A stretch of 44,011 nt of DNA from Actinoplanes campanulatus (lineage in GTDB: Bacteria > Actinomycetota > Actinomycetes > Mycobacteriales > Micromonosporaceae). Positions 35,584 through 44,011 of the stretch are shown here, piece by piece. The stretch is taken from assembly GCF_014647795.1 (NCBI RefSeq), contig NZ_BMPW01000041.1, positions 1 to 44,011 on the forward strand, in the 5' to 3' direction. The position numbers and the translations under genes were made by a program. Below the pieces are notes generated by a model. That model was not told the origin of the DNA. It ran no database searches and worked only from the letters and a program-made list of their open reading frames with translations. Each line of letters starts with the position of its first letter. Positions within the stretch are counted from its first letter, which is position 1.

Positions 35584-36579
35584 GTGACGTACTTCCCTGC
35601 CGCCGACCGCTACCGCGAGATGATCTACCGCCGTGCTGGTCGCAGTGGCCTCAAGCTTCCCGCCATCAGCCTCGGCCTCTGGCACAACTTCGGTGACTCC
35701 CGCCCCATCGACCGTCAGCGCGCCATCGTCCGCCGCGCCTTCGACCTCGGGGTCACCCACTTCGACCTGGCCAACAACTACGGGCCGCCGCCGGGCAGCG
35801 CGGAGACGAACTTCGGCGCCATCCTCAACACGGATCTCAAGCACCACCGCGACGAGCTGGTCATCTCGTCGAAGGCCGGCTACACCATGTGGGACGGCCC
35901 GTACGGCGACTGGGGCTCCCGCAAGTACCTGGTCTCGTCGCTGGACCAGTCGCTGAAGCGGATGGGCCTCGACTACGTCGACGTCTTCTACCACCACCGG
36001 CCCGACCCGGAGACCCCGCTCGAGGAGACGATGACCGCCCTGGACGCCATCGTGCGCTCCGGCAAGGCGCTCTACGTCGGCATCAGCAACTACCGGTCCG
36101 AGCAGGCCGCGCAGGCCGCCGACCTGCTGCGCGAGCTGGGCACGCCGCTGCTGATCCACCAGCCGTCCTACTCGATCCTGAACCGGTGGATCGAGCACGA
36201 CCGGCTGCTCGACACCCTCGATGCGGCCGGGGCCGGGTGCATCGCGTTCAGCCCGCTCCAGCAGGGTCTGCTCACCGACCGATACCTGACCGGCATCCCG
36301 AACGACTCGCGGATCCGCACCAGCGTGTTCCTCGACGAGAGCGCCCTGGACAACCAGACGCTGGCGCGGCTGCACACGCTCGACGACATCGCGAAGCGGC
36401 GCGGGCAGTCGCTGGCCCAGATGGCGCTGGCGTGGGCGCTGCGCGACGAGCGGATGACCAGCCTGATCATCGGCGCGTCCAGCGTCGAGCAGCTGGAGAA
36501 CAACGTCGCCGCCCTCGGCAGGATCGGCTTCGACCAGAGTGAGCTGGACGAAATCGACGCGACGGTGCTCGACCTGTAG
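35584..36579 (+). CDS. Aldo/keto reductase, YghZ/GPR-like
   Basis: This 331-residue NADPH-dependent reductase opens with IYRRAGRSGLKLPAISLGLW and has DLGVTHFDLANNYGPPPGSA (catalytic Asp and Tyr), ELVISSKAGYTMWDGPYGDW (catalytic lysine) and YVDVFYHHRPDPETPLEETM (catalytic histidine). The WHNFGD and HHRPD motifs resemble L-glyceraldehyde 3-phosphate reductases (YghZ) that detoxify methylglyoxal-like aldehydes. The GTG at 35584 follows AGGG by 8 nt. It is divergent from gcvP and stands 17 bp before the first nucleotidyltransferase gene. Confidence 0.92.
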   Translation: MTYFPAADRYREMIYRRAGRSGLKLPAISLGLWHNFGDSRPIDRQRAIVRRAFDLGVTHFDLANNYGPPPGSAETNFGAILNTDLKHHRDELVISSKAGYTMWDGPYGDWGSRKYLVSSLDQSLKRMGLDYVDVFYHHRPDPETPLEETMTALDAIVRSGKALYVGISNYRSEQAAQAADLLRELGTPLLIHQPSYSILNRWIEHDRLLDTLDAAGAGCIAFSPLQQGLLTDRYLTGIPNDSRIRTSVFLDESALDNQTLARLHTLDDIAKRRGQSLAQMALAWALRDERMTSLIIGASSVEQLENNVAALGRIGFDQSELDEIDATVLDL

Positions 36580-36582
36580 ACG

Positions 36583-36588
36583 TACGCT
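36583..36588 (+). promoter_or_regulatory. -10 hexamer TACGCT, internal leaderless promoter
   Basis: TACGCT ends 8 nt before the ATG at 36597, just past the stop of the reductase gene, and there is no Shine-Dalgarno sequence. The nucleotidyltransferase pair may have its own transcript. Confidence 0.45.
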
Positions 36589-36596
36589 CCGGGCTC

Positions 36597-37268
36597 ATGA
36601 TCGAGCTCGTGCAACGGCACACGGCCCTCGCGGTCGTGGTCGGCTCCCGTGCCTATGGACTTCACCGGCCGGATTCCGACCACGACCGGCGGGGTGTGTT
36701 CGTGGCGCCGACCCGCGCCTTCTGGTCCCTCGACAAGCCGCCCACCCATCTGGACGGGCCGGCCGAGGAGCAGTTCTCGTGGGAGATCGAGCGGTTCTGC
36801 ACGCTGGCGATGCAGGGCAACCCGACGGTGCTCGAGGTGCTGTGGTCGCCCCTCATAACGGACAGAACCGTCGACGGTGACGCCCTCCTCGCGGTAAGGA
36901 CAGCCTTCCTCTCCACCAGGGTGGCCGACACCTACGGCAGCTATGCGCGGGACCAGCTCGCCAAGGTGGCGTCCCGGCACGCCCGAACGGGGGAGATCAA
37001 CTTCAAGCAGGCGATGCATATGATCCGCCTGCTTCTCGCCGGGGCGCACGTGCTGCGTACCGGGGAGATCCTGGTCGACGTCACCCACCTGCGCGGCGAA
37101 CTGCTCGCCGTGCGTAACGGCGACGTGCCGTGGCCGGACGTGGCCGCCTGGGCCGAGCGCTTGCAGGCCGACCTCAGCGTTGCGGCGGCCGGCACCGCGC
37201 TGCCGGAGAAGCCGGACCGCGACCGCATCGATCGGGTGCTCGTGGGCGTACGCGAAAGGAATCTGTAG
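36597..37268 (+). CDS. RlaP-like nucleotidyltransferase, copy 1
   Basis: This 223-residue member of the DNA polymerase beta superfamily has the core [20 protein letters not shown] (GSRAYG at 16-21; acidic D26, D28, D30), followed by [20 protein letters not shown] and a helical half [20 protein letters not shown]. This pattern matches the RlaP/YcgL group (PF10127), proposed partners of RNA ligases in RNA repair. Its substrate is unknown and no ligase gene is in the window. It is followed after 3 bp by a second member of the family. The GSR core with a G-x-D triad indicates an active site. Confidence 0.85.
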   Translation: MIELVQRHTALAVVVGSRAYGLHRPDSDHDRRGVFVAPTRAFWSLDKPPTHLDGPAEEQFSWEIERFCTLAMQGNPTVLEVLWSPLITDRTVDGDALLAVRTAFLSTRVADTYGSYARDQLAKVASRHARTGEINFKQAMHMIRLLLAGAHVLRTGEILVDVTHLRGELLAVRNGDVPWPDVAAWAERLQADLSVAAAGTALPEKPDRDRIDRVLVGVRERNL

Positions 37269-37271
37269 ACC

Positions 37272-38060
37272 GTGACCGTCGATGTCCCGTCGTGGGCCGG
37301 CGAGGCCGCCGCCACGCTGCCCTATCCCCTGCTCTTCGCCACCGTGAGCGGGGCGCACCTCTACGGTTTCGCGTCGGTCGACTCGGATCTGGACCTGCGG
37401 GCCGCGCACGTGCTGCCGCCCGAGGAGGTGGTCGGCCTGCGAACAGGACCGGACACGCTCCAGAACAGCGGCGTCCGCGACGGCGTGGAGCTCGACGTGG
37501 TCAGCCACGATCTGCTGAAGTTCGCGCGGCTGCTCAACAGCCGCAACGGATACGTGCTGGAGCAACTGCTGTCGCCGCTCGTGGTACTGACCTCGGACGT
37601 GCACGCCGAGCTGATCTCCCTGGCCACGGGCATGATCACCAGCAATCACGCGCACCACTACCTGGGCTTCGCGGCCACCCAGGAGCGGCTCTACCACAAG
37701 ACCGGGCATCTCAAGCCGGCGCTCTACACGCTGCGGGTGCTGCTCACCGGCATCCATCTGATGCGCACCGGCGAGCTGGAGACCGATCTGGGCATTCTCG
37801 GTCAGCGGCTGGCCTACGTGCCGGAACTGATCGCCGTCAAGCGCGAGGCCGAGCACGGACCCATGCCGGCGCGGGCGGCGGCCCATCTGGCCGCGGACGT
37901 CCCGGCGCTGCGCGCCGAGCTCGAAGAAGCCCGGGACCAGAGCAAACTTCCGGGGTACGCGGAAGCGAGCGCCGTGGCGGCCCTGCACGATCTCGTGGTG
38001 CGCACCCGGCTCGCTCAGTCCCCGGCGTCGATGGTGAGCAGCTCCCCCGGCTCGTCGTAG
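37272..38060 (+). CDS. RlaP-like nucleotidyltransferase, copy 2
   Basis: This 262-residue relative of the upstream gene has [20 protein letters not shown] (SGAHLYGF at 26-33; acidic D37, D39, D41), [29 protein letters not shown] and [20 protein letters not shown], then [20 protein letters not shown]. The GSR of copy 1 is GAH here, as in another branch of the same family. Two members from different branches in tandem suggest a two-subunit or two-step nucleotidyl transfer. The start is a GTG three bases after the previous stop, so the pair is one operon. Confidence 0.85.
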   Translation: MTVDVPSWAGEAAATLPYPLLFATVSGAHLYGFASVDSDLDLRAAHVLPPEEVVGLRTGPDTLQNSGVRDGVELDVVSHDLLKFARLLNSRNGYVLEQLLSPLVVLTSDVHAELISLATGMITSNHAHHYLGFAATQERLYHKTGHLKPALYTLRVLLTGIHLMRTGELETDLGILGQRLAYVPELIAVKREAEHGPMPARAAAHLAADVPALRAELEEARDQSKLPGYAEASAVAALHDLVVRTRLAQSPASMVSSSPGSS

Positions 38061-38140
38061 CCGTCCCGGTACCCATCGACCGCAGCACGATGATCACTCT
38101 ACGGTTGCCGTGCGCAGGCCGTACTGGAAGGATTTCGGGG

Positions 38141-39148
38141 ATGGAGTACCGGAATGTCGGGGGCAGCGGGCTTCGGGTCAGCGAGCTGTGCCTCGGGACG
38201 ATGACCTTCGGCAACGAGTCGGACGAGCAGGCCTCGCACGCCATCCTGGACCGTTACGTGGAGGCGGGCGGCAACTTCGTCGACACCGCCGACGTGTACG
38301 CGGGCGGCGCCTCCGAGGAGATCATCGGCCGCTGGCTGGCCACCCGGCAGCGGGATTCCCTGGTGGTGGCGACCAAGGCGTTCTGGTTCACCGGTGACGG
38401 CCCCAACGACAACGGCGCGGGCCGCAAGCACCTGATCGCGGCGGTGCACGCCAGCCTGCGCAGGCTGCGGACCGACTACATCGACCTCTACCAGCTGCAC
38501 TGTTTCGACGAGACGACCCCGATCGAGGAGACGCTGTCGACGCTGGACCAGCTGGTGCGCTCCGGGCTGGTGCGGCATCTCGGCGTCAGCAACTACGCGG
38601 CCTGGCAGTTGCAGAAGTCGGTGGACGTGGCCCGGTTCCGTGGGTGGGAGCCGTTCGTGGCCGCGCAGCCGCTCTACAACCTCATCGACCGGGAGATCGA
38701 GACCGAGCTGGTGCCGGTCTGCCGCAACGAGGGCGTCGGGATCATCCCGTGGTCGCCGATGCGGGGCGGCTGGCTGACCGGCAAGTACCGGCGTGGCATG
38801 ACGGCGGCGCCGGCCGGCACCCGGTGGGAGGGCGACAAGCAGCCCTGGCTCGGCAACTGGCAGGACAGCGTCGACGAGCGCACCTGGCGGGTCACCGACG
38901 CCCTGATCGCGGTGGCCGAGGAGTCCGGGCGCACGCCCGCTCAGGTGGCGCTGCGGTGGCTGCTGCAACGGCCCGGGGTGACCGCGCCGATCGTCGGCGC
39001 CCGCACCGCGGAGCAGCTCGGCGACAACCTGGGCGCGACCGGGTGGGCGCTGGACGACAAGCAGCTGGAGCGGCTGACCGCCGCCGGTGATCAGCCGCTG
39101 CCGTACCCGCACGCCTACCTGGCCGGGTCCCCGCGGCGGCGCTCGTGA
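38141..39148 (+). CDS. Aldo/keto reductase, AKR11/12-like
   Basis: This 335-residue reductase has [40 protein letters not shown] (catalytic Asp and Tyr), [13 protein letters not shown] (catalytic lysine) and [20 protein letters not shown] (catalytic histidine). [18 protein letters not shown] and [15 protein letters not shown] are NADPH-site segments. It is of the general sugar/aldehyde-reducing type and is only distantly related to the reductase at 35584. GGAAGGA lies 8 nt before the ATG. Its last codon overlaps the start of the pentapeptide-repeat gene (GTGA), showing coupled translation. Confidence 0.93.
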   Translation: MEYRNVGGSGLRVSELCLGTMTFGNESDEQASHAILDRYVEAGGNFVDTADVYAGGASEEIIGRWLATRQRDSLVVATKAFWFTGDGPNDNGAGRKHLIAAVHASLRRLRTDYIDLYQLHCFDETTPIEETLSTLDQLVRSGLVRHLGVSNYAAWQLQKSVDVARFRGWEPFVAAQPLYNLIDREIETELVPVCRNEGVGIIPWSPMRGGWLTGKYRRGMTAAPAGTRWEGDKQPWLGNWQDSVDERTWRVTDALIAVAEESGRTPAQVALRWLLQRPGVTAPIVGARTAEQLGDNLGATGWALDDKQLERLTAAGDQPLPYPHAYLAGSPRRRS

Positions 39149-39723
39149 AGGTGATCACCACCCGGGACTGGGACGCCGGCGCCGGTAGGGAGCGACGGCA
39201 CGAGGGCGTCCAGTTCTCCGCGCTGGACCTGTGCGAGACCGACGTGGAGGGCGTCGAGTTCTCCGGGTGCGTCTTCCGCGACGCCCGGTTCAACTGCTCC
39301 CGGCACACCGACGTCGCGTTCCTGAACTGCCGGTTCGTGAACTGCAACTTCTTCGACGCCACGTTCACCAACTGCAAGGCGGTGGGCAGCTCCTTCGAGG
39401 GGTGCGCGTTCGACCTGACCACGGTCGACGGCGGTGACTGGTCGTTCATCACGCTGCCCCGGGCCGACCTGGGCAGCGCCACCTTCACCGGCGTCCGGAT
39501 GCGGGAGGCCGACCTGACCGGGATCCGTTGCCGCAACGGGACGATGCGGGGGCTGGACCTGTCCGCCGCGACCCTGACCGGCGGCGACTTCACCGGCTGC
39601 GACCTGCGCGGGACGGACCTGCACGCGTTCGACCCGCGGGCGCTCCAGCTACGGGACGCGGTGATCACCGCGGACCAGGCGGTGGTCATCGCGATGGGCC
39701 TGGGCCTGCAGATCCGCGAGTAG
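39145..39723 (+). CDS. Pentapeptide-repeat protein
   Basis: This 192-residue protein consists of pentapeptide repeats of the A(D/N)LxX type over most of its length. Clear units are [60 protein letters not shown] and, later, [20 protein letters not shown]. The McbG/Qnr-like type forms a right-handed quadrilateral beta helix. Some relatives protect DNA gyrase from quinolones or from the cell's own toxins, but most have no assigned role. The GTG start overlaps the aldo/keto reductase stop by 4 nt. Confidence 0.9.
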   Translation: MKVITTRDWDAGAGRERRHEGVQFSALDLCETDVEGVEFSGCVFRDARFNCSRHTDVAFLNCRFVNCNFFDATFTNCKAVGSSFEGCAFDLTTVDGGDWSFITLPRADLGSATFTGVRMREADLTGIRCRNGTMRGLDLSAATLTGGDFTGCDLRGTDLHAFDPRALQLRDAVITADQAVVIAMGLGLQIRE

Positions 39724-39766
39724 GCTACGCTCCAAAATCGACCAACGCCGATCTCTGTGCCCAATT

Positions 39767-39780
39767 TGGGAGCGCTCCCG
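39767..39780. promoter_or_regulatory. LacI/CebR-type operator overlapping the ribosome binding site
   Basis: TGGGAGCGCTCCCG matches the TGGGAGCGCTCCCA class at 13 of 14 positions and ends 2 bp before the ATG at 39783. The GGGAG half also serves as the ribosome binding site. TACGCT at 39726-39731 is a possible -10, which would put the operator at about +30 and make repression a roadblock. Confidence 0.7.
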
Positions 39781-39782
39781 GA

Positions 39783-41462
39783 ATGAGATTACTCGCCGCA
39801 GCCATGCTGATCACCGCCACCGTCGCCGTACCCGCCCCGGCCGTCGCCACCCCGGCCTGCCCCGGCTACGTCGGCCTGACCTTCGACGACGGCCCCACCC
39901 CCGGCAACACCGCCGCCCTGCTCCACGCCCTGAAACGCGCCGGATTACGGGCCACCATGTTCAACACCGGACAGAACGTCGAGGCCAACCCCGAACTGGC
40001 CCGCGCCCAGGTCGCCGCCGGCATGTGGCTCGGCAACCACAGCTGGGACCACCCGTTCATGACCCAGCTCCCCGAGGCCGAACAGGCGTCCCAGATCTCC
40101 CGCACCCAGGACACCATCCGCAAGGTCACCGGCGTGACGCCCACCCTGTTCCGGCCGCCCTACCTGGACACGAACGACGCGCTGCGGGCCGTCGAACGTC
40201 GCTTCGGCCTCACCGAGATCAACACCGACGTCGACTCCCGCGACTGGGACAACGCCTCGGTCGAGCAGATCCTCGCCAGCGTCGACAAGCTCTCCGACGG
40301 CGACGTCATCCTGATGCACGACTGGCCGCCGAACACGGTCGCCGCCATCCCCGCCATCGCCGCCGCCCTGCGCGCCCGCGGCCTCTGCTCCGGCAAGATC
40401 TCCCCGGTCACCGGCCGGGCCGTCGCGCCGGGCGCCCGGGCGCTCACCCACGTGCACACCCCCGGCCGGATCGAGGACCGCGGCACCGACACCCGCTACA
40501 CCTGGCCCGGCGTCTACTTCGAAGGCCGCTTCCGCGGCGACGCGATCGGCGTCGTCCTCGACGACGCGGTCAACGACTACGAGCTGCAAGTCGACGATCA
40601 GGCTCCGGTCACCCTGGTCACTCCGGGAAGAACAACCCATTGGGTACGCGGACTCGCGCGCGGCACACACACCGTGCGGATCGCCAAACGTACCGAGAGC
40701 CCGTGGACGCCCGGCCAGTTCGGCGGCTTCGTGACCGGCCCCGGCGGCGCACTGCTCACCGAACCCGCCGCCCGCGGCCGCCAGATCGAGTTCATCGGCG
40801 ACTCCTGGACCGCCGGCTACGGCAACTCCTCGGCCGGGCGCGACTGCTCCACCACCGGCGGCGTCGACCGCAACTCCAACGCCGACCAGGCCTTCGGCGC
40901 GCTGACCGCCCGTACCCTGCGCGCCGACTACCAGCTCAACGCCTGGTCCGGGATGGGCATGGTCCGCAACTACGACGGCTCCAACCCGGCCGTCGACTAC
41001 CGCACCTACTACGACCGGGCCCTCCAGGCCGCCGACACCGCCGCATGGCAGCGGCCGCGCACGTGGAAGCCGCAGGTCGTGGTGATCGGGCTCGGCATCA
41101 ACGACTTCTCCACCGCCCTGCACCCGGGCGAGCGCTGGGCCGACGAGGCCGCCCTGGCCGCCGACTACCAGGCCGCCTACTCCGGCTTCCTCGACGAACT
41201 CCGGGACCGGTACGGCCCGCACACCCAGCTCGTGCTGACCTACCCGTCGATGTGGAACACCACCGCCCTGGCCACCTCGGTCGAGACGATCGTCGCCCAG
41301 CGTACGGCCGGTGGCGACCGCCGGGTCAGCGCGCTGCACTACGACAACGACGCGCTCGGGCTCGACCTGCTCGGCTGCGACTGGCACCCGTCCGCCCACG
41401 ACCACCGCCAGCTGGCCGGCGCACTCACCGCCCACCTGAGGAGCCTGCCGATCAGGTGGTGA
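39783..41462 (+). CDS. Secreted CE4-CE2 double carbohydrate esterase
   Basis: This 559-residue protein has a signal peptide (1-22), a NodB polysaccharide deacetylase domain (about 25-205) and a complete CE2-like SGNH esterase (about 225-559: jelly-roll YTWPGVYFEGRFRGDAIGVV, then EFIGDSWTAGYGNSS). NodB motifs are TFDDGPTPGN (D35, D36), NHSWDHPF (H86, H90), RPPY (124-127) and LMHDWPP. SGNH residues are S341, the GINDF block and DWHPSAHDH. CE4 and CE2 both remove acetyl groups, so the two halves may act on different positions of acetylated xylan, or CE4 on chitin or peptidoglycan. The palindrome just upstream suggests sugar-controlled expression. Confidence 0.88.
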   Translation: MRLLAAAMLITATVAVPAPAVATPACPGYVGLTFDDGPTPGNTAALLHALKRAGLRATMFNTGQNVEANPELARAQVAAGMWLGNHSWDHPFMTQLPEAEQASQISRTQDTIRKVTGVTPTLFRPPYLDTNDALRAVERRFGLTEINTDVDSRDWDNASVEQILASVDKLSDGDVILMHDWPPNTVAAIPAIAAALRARGLCSGKISPVTGRAVAPGARALTHVHTPGRIEDRGTDTRYTWPGVYFEGRFRGDAIGVVLDDAVNDYELQVDDQAPVTLVTPGRTTHWVRGLARGTHTVRIAKRTESPWTPGQFGGFVTGPGGALLTEPAARGRQIEFIGDSWTAGYGNSSAGRDCSTTGGVDRNSNADQAFGALTARTLRADYQLNAWSGMGMVRNYDGSNPAVDYRTYYDRALQAADTAAWQRPRTWKPQVVVIGLGINDFSTALHPGERWADEAALAADYQAAYSGFLDELRDRYGPHTQLVLTYPSMWNTTALATSVETIVAQRTAGGDRRVSALHYDNDALGLDLLGCDWHPSAHDHRQLAGALTAHLRSLPIRW

Positions 41463-42078
41463 GATCCGGCAGGCTGGCGAGCACGATCCGCAGCGCGCCC
41501 GCCGCGTCGGTCTCGTCATGCGTCCGGCCGTCCCGGGTGTGAACCCGGAAACGGCCGGACGTCCCCACCGGCTCCACCACCGGCCCATTTCGGCCGACAT
41601 GGAGAGAGAAGTGGCTGGTCGAGGGCTCCAGCGCACGTAGCTCCGGCACATCGAAGGCCAGTTCGACGAACGGGGCCAACCGGTCCGCCACCGAGTCCGC
41701 ACAGTGGTTCTCGTAGAGCCACAGCCACCGCGTCTCTCCACGGTCGCCGCGCTCACGCGCCTCCGCGAGCGCCACCGACCCGAGAAACGGCCAGGCCGCG
41801 GCGACCGGGCCGGGCCGTTCCCCGGACAGCCACCGGTCCGCCGCCGCGGCCGCGACCGCCAGATCCGGCGCGAAGCCCTGCAACCGGGTTGCCGACCCGT
41901 CCCTGAGCGCCAGGTAGAGCGGGCGTCGCCTCATGGAAGCCCTCAACAGATCCGCGCTCCGGTCGCCGACGGCCACGGTGGCGTGCCAATGCGGATCGGC
42001 GACGTCCCGCTCACGAACCAGCCGCGGGATCCCGGCCCGATCGAATTCGGCCTGCCAAGCTTCTCTCGCCGTCGTCAC
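41452..42078 (-). CDS. DUF6193-like protein
   Basis: This 208-residue protein has WQAEFDRAGIPRLVRERD near its start, WPFLGSVALAEARERGDRGE in the middle, and WLWLYENHCADSVADRLAPF, PELRALEPSTSHFSLHVGRN and GRFRV near the end. The LEPSTSHFSLHVG stretch and the late GRFRV recall DUF6193, a group sometimes linked to natural-product clusters, with no known reaction. The GTG at 42078 fits the family start better than an arginine-rich extension. Its stop overlaps the end of the convergent CE4-CE2 gene by 11 bp. Confidence 0.7.
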   Translation of the reverse strand: MTTAREAWQAEFDRAGIPRLVRERDVADPHWHATVAVGDRSADLLRASMRRRPLYLALRDGSATRLQGFAPDLAVAAAAADRWLSGERPGPVAAAWPFLGSVALAEARERGDRGETRWLWLYENHCADSVADRLAPFVELAFDVPELRALEPSTSHFSLHVGRNGPVVEPVGTSGRFRVHTRDGRTHDETDAAGALRIVLASLPDLTT

Positions 42079-42159
42079 CGGTCCAGAGTGCCACCGACTC
42101 GATCGTGAACGCCGCCACCGATCCACGGCGTCAGCTGAGGCTCCCGCCGGCGCCGGATG

Positions 42160-42825
42160 TCAGTCGAGAGCAGGCAGGGTGGACGGTCCGTTGTCGACGA
42201 GGGCATAGGTGGTGGCCAGTGGCGCGTCGCCCAGTTCCTCGGCGATCACCCCGTACCGGTCGGAGAGCTGGAGGAACGCGTCCCCGTTGCGGATCGAGTA
42301 GATAGGCCGGCCCTCGCCGTCCTTCTTGCCCACCGGCTCGACCGTGAACAGCTGACCGGCCCGGCTCGTGTCACAGGCGGCAACCACCACGGTCAGCGGG
42401 TTGCTCCCGTTACCCTTGATCCCCAGGCAGGACGGCTCACCGCCGGCGCCCGCCTTCGCCGTCTTGATCAGGTACTTCCCGTTGTGCGGGGTGAACACGA
42501 ACAGGCTGTGCTCCGCCTCGCCGTCCGTGGTGGTCAGCTTGCCCTTCTCCAGCACGACGATCGATTCGGAAGTCTCGATCGGCTTGATCACGACCTGCCG
42601 TTTACCCGCCAGGATCGGGTCCCCGCCCGCGGTGCCGCCGGCCGCGGTGGCGGACGGCTCGGCGTCGACGGTCGCCGACGCGGAGGCCGGCACCGGAGTG
42701 GCCGATGCCGGGGCGGCCGCCTGCGTGGCGGGCTCCTCGACCGGCTCTGAACCGTTTGAACAGGCCTGCTGGGTCAGAGCCAGCATGGCGACGACGGCGA
42801 CCGTGGAGATGTTCCGGCGCAGCAA
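42160..42825 (-). CDS. Secreted or membrane-anchored protein, RICIN-like C-terminal domain possible
   Basis: This 221-residue protein starts at a TTG (42825) with GAAGGGAA 4-5 nt upstream. It has a signal peptide (RRNISTVAVVAMLALTQQAC, a poor lipobox) and an Ala/Pro/Ser-rich spacer (to about 80), then a compact domain: VVIKPIETSESIVVLEKGKL, SLFVFTPHNGKYLIKTAKAG and DAFLQLSDRYGVIAEELGD. The domain has the short alternating strands of a beta-trefoil but no clear QxW motif. No family is recognised. The spacer looks like a cell-wall linker. Confidence 0.7.
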   Translation of the reverse strand: MLRRNISTVAVVAMLALTQQACSNGSEPVEEPATQAAAPASATPVPASASATVDAEPSATAAGGTAGGDPILAGKRQVVIKPIETSESIVVLEKGKLTTTDGEAEHSLFVFTPHNGKYLIKTAKAGAGGEPSCLGIKGNGSNPLTVVVAACDTSRAGQLFTVEPVGKKDGEGRPIYSIRNGDAFLQLSDRYGVIAEELGDAPLATTYALVDNGPSTLPALD

Positions 42826-42925
42826 GGCGTTCCCTTCGTTGATCGGACGTGTTCGATCCTGGTGTACCCGCGTTTCCGGCAAATCCCTGTTTCGTGCCGT
42901 CCACGGAACGATCAGGACACGTCCC

Positions 42926-43009
42926 GGAGCCCCGGTTCGGCGAGCCCTCCCGGACGGCCTGGCAGGTATTGGAGCGCCGGTTCGGCGGGCCCTGCCGGCG
43001 GCCTGACGG
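42926..43009. repeat. Imperfect tandem repeat, two copies
   Basis: Two 39-40-bp copies start at 42926 and 42971. They share GGAGC, CCGGTTCGGCG, GCCCT and CGGCCTG. They lie between the secreted-protein gene and the YdjM-like gene and do not match a known element. Confidence 0.45.
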
Positions 43010-43053
43010 GAATCGGTCGCCCGGCGGCGACTGCCCACGCTCCTTCGAGGAGA

Positions 43054-43863
43054 TCAGGACACCGCACCGAGAAGGAGCACCGAGCCGACGCCGAGCGCCA
43101 CCATCGCCCACACGACGCCGGTCTCGGTGGCTGAGCCGGTGCGGAAGCGCGCCCAGTGCGGCGCTCCGACCGGCGTCCACCGGCAGCCCCGGATGCGCAG
43201 CGGCCACCACAGCGGCACCGCCGAGAACGTCAGCGCGTCACCGAGCGCGTGGGCCAGCCAGCCCCAGGCGACGGCGAGACCTACCCACCAGACGGCCGCC
43301 CCGGCCGGGATCACCGCCGCCGCCAGGCCCGCGCCCACGCCCCCGACCAGCACCGCGCCGACCGCCGCCGTGAACCGGGGCGCGAACCGCCGGAACCGAC
43401 CCGGCAGAATCATGTCCCCCACCCTGGCCCGGGTCCGCGGCGACAGGGCGGAGTGCGCGGCCAGCCACACCGACACCCCGATGATCCACAGCGCGGCGGT
43501 CCGGCCCGCCCACAGGCTCACCCCGGCGGCGATCAGGCCGGCGACGACCGCGCCGAACGCCGTGTGGGTCACGGCCCGGTGCCCACCGCGCGGCCGGCCG
43601 GTCGAACAGTGCCCACACGACGCCGTACGCAGCGCGGCCGCCGCCCGGGAGACCCCGCCGGCCAGCAGCCGGGTCAGATGCCCCACCGAATACGCGATCG
43701 TGGACCTCGGATGGTCCACATCCGGAGCCAGCGCCATCCCGGTGGCCACGGCGGCGCCGAACACCACGGCCACCGGCGCGGGCGCCGCACCGGCGGCGGT
43801 CAGTGCCGCGCACCCGGCCAGCCAGCCCACTCCCCCGGACAGCGCATGCGACCGGCCCATCAT
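43054..43863 (-). CDS. YdjM-like membrane-bound metal-dependent hydrolase
   Basis: This 269-residue membrane protein starts MMGRSHALSGG, the typical N-terminus of the YdjM/LexA-binding membrane hydrolase family, and has ALAPDVDHPRSTIAYSVGHL, HRAVTHTAFGAVVAGLIAAG and WGWLAHALGDALTFSAVPLW. The metal-binding residues are the early SH, the DVDHP and the HRxxTHT motifs. About six hydrophobic segments are seen. A CGHCS pair between the first two motifs is an uncommon insert. The start at 43863 is preferred over an ATG 13 codons upstream (43902). Its substrate is unknown. Confidence 0.85.
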   Translation of the reverse strand: MMGRSHALSGGVGWLAGCAALTAAGAAPAPVAVVFGAAVATGMALAPDVDHPRSTIAYSVGHLTRLLAGGVSRAAAALRTASCGHCSTGRPRGGHRAVTHTAFGAVVAGLIAAGVSLWAGRTAALWIIGVSVWLAAHSALSPRTRARVGDMILPGRFRRFAPRFTAAVGAVLVGGVGAGLAAAVIPAGAAVWWVGLAVAWGWLAHALGDALTFSAVPLWWPLRIRGCRWTPVGAPHWARFRTGSATETGVVWAMVALGVGSVLLLGAVS

Positions 43864-43961
43864 GTTCCCAGCATCGCCGGGCGGCGCAAGGCGGATTGCC
43901 ATCCGCCCGTAGTGGGCATGTCCAGGAGGAGCACCTGAACCAACCGCATGGGAAGGCAGCC

Positions 43962-44011
43962 ATGACCACCTACGACAGCACTGTCGGTGTCCGGGACGAC
44001 ATCGCCGCCCC
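43962..44011 (+). CDS. Start of a gene, cut by the window edge
   Basis: The ATG at 43962 follows GGAAGG by about 5 nt, and 16 codons are visible (TTYDSTVGVRDDIAA). This is too little to name a product. It is divergent from the YdjM-like gene. Confidence 0.5.
   Translation, partial: MTTYDSTVGVRDDIAA

Overview
The window is high-GC DNA (roughly 70%) with strong third-position GC bias, GTG/TTG starts and many genes that have a -10 hexamer of the TAnnnT type only 6-8 nt before the start codon. Secreted carbohydrate-active enzymes with CBM2 and CBM13 modules, SigE-type and STAND/XRE regulators, DUF5999 and HAF-repeat proteins point to a filamentous soil actinomycete, most likely Micromonosporaceae (Actinoplanes-like). 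The taxon is an inference. No tRNA, rRNA or CRISPR array was seen.

Layout. 0-4.6 kb: a plant-polysaccharide block with the start of a GH26-like secreted enzyme, a HAF-repeat protein, a decayed GH43/GH62 arabinofuranosidase and a feruloyl-esterase-like enzyme with CBM2. 4.7-10.1 kb: small regulator/enzyme pairs (DUF1772 with AraC, LysR with an NmrA-like protein, a Gfo/Idh/MocA oxidoreductase) and a truncated PAS plus solute-binding gene. 10.3-14.8 kb: a lipoprotein remnant, an XRE-NB-ARC-TPR regulator, an SRPBCC-like protein and a serine beta-lactamase-fold hydrolase. 14.8-17.4 kb: a second GH62 with a CBM13 lectin (5'-truncated) and a CE2-like SGNH esterase. 17.4-21.6 kb: an accessory patch with small orphan proteins, a frameshifted lipoprotein, a possible SUKH-like protein and an IS5-type transposase relic. 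21.6-24.9 kb: an ABC-2 exporter with its histidine kinase and NarL-type regulator. 25-29 kb: a secreted phospholipase A2, an unknown protein and an APH-fold kinase/MATE exporter pair. 29-32.4 kb: deformylase/methyltransferase, a SigE-type sigma factor, PabB and DUF5999. 32.5-35.5 kb: glycine decarboxylase gcvP behind a glycine riboswitch. 35.6-39.7 kb: two aldo/keto reductases around two RlaP-like nucleotidyltransferases, then a pentapeptide-repeat protein. 39.8-44 kb: a secreted CE4-CE2 double deacetylase, a DUF6193-like protein, a secreted protein, a YdjM-like membrane hydrolase and the first codons of another gene.

How the genes work together. The window encodes removal of xylan side groups: arabinose (GH62, both copies damaged), ferulate (esterase-CBM2) and acetyl groups (CE2-like and CE4-CE2). 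Near-identical 14-bp palindromes with core GGGAGCGCTCCC precede the two acetyl esterase genes. A looser relative, GTTAGCGCTCTC, precedes the decayed GH43/GH62 gene. This suggests control by a LacI-family sugar repressor that is not in the window. A different palindrome, AGAGAGCGCTCTCT, precedes the kinase/MATE pair.

Most notable signals: (i) an 8-nt stretch overlapping the gcvP ribosome binding site is exactly complementary to the 3' strand of the glycine aptamer, which gives a simple switching model; (ii) the CE4-CE2 fusion and its operator; (iii) two independently damaged GH62 paralogues; (iv) several single-base frameshifts that hide otherwise good genes; (v) a nested inverted repeat in front of phospholipase A2; (vi) a CTGA stop/start overlap implying a CTG start for the MATE gene. 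I found no clear new defence or multi-gene system.
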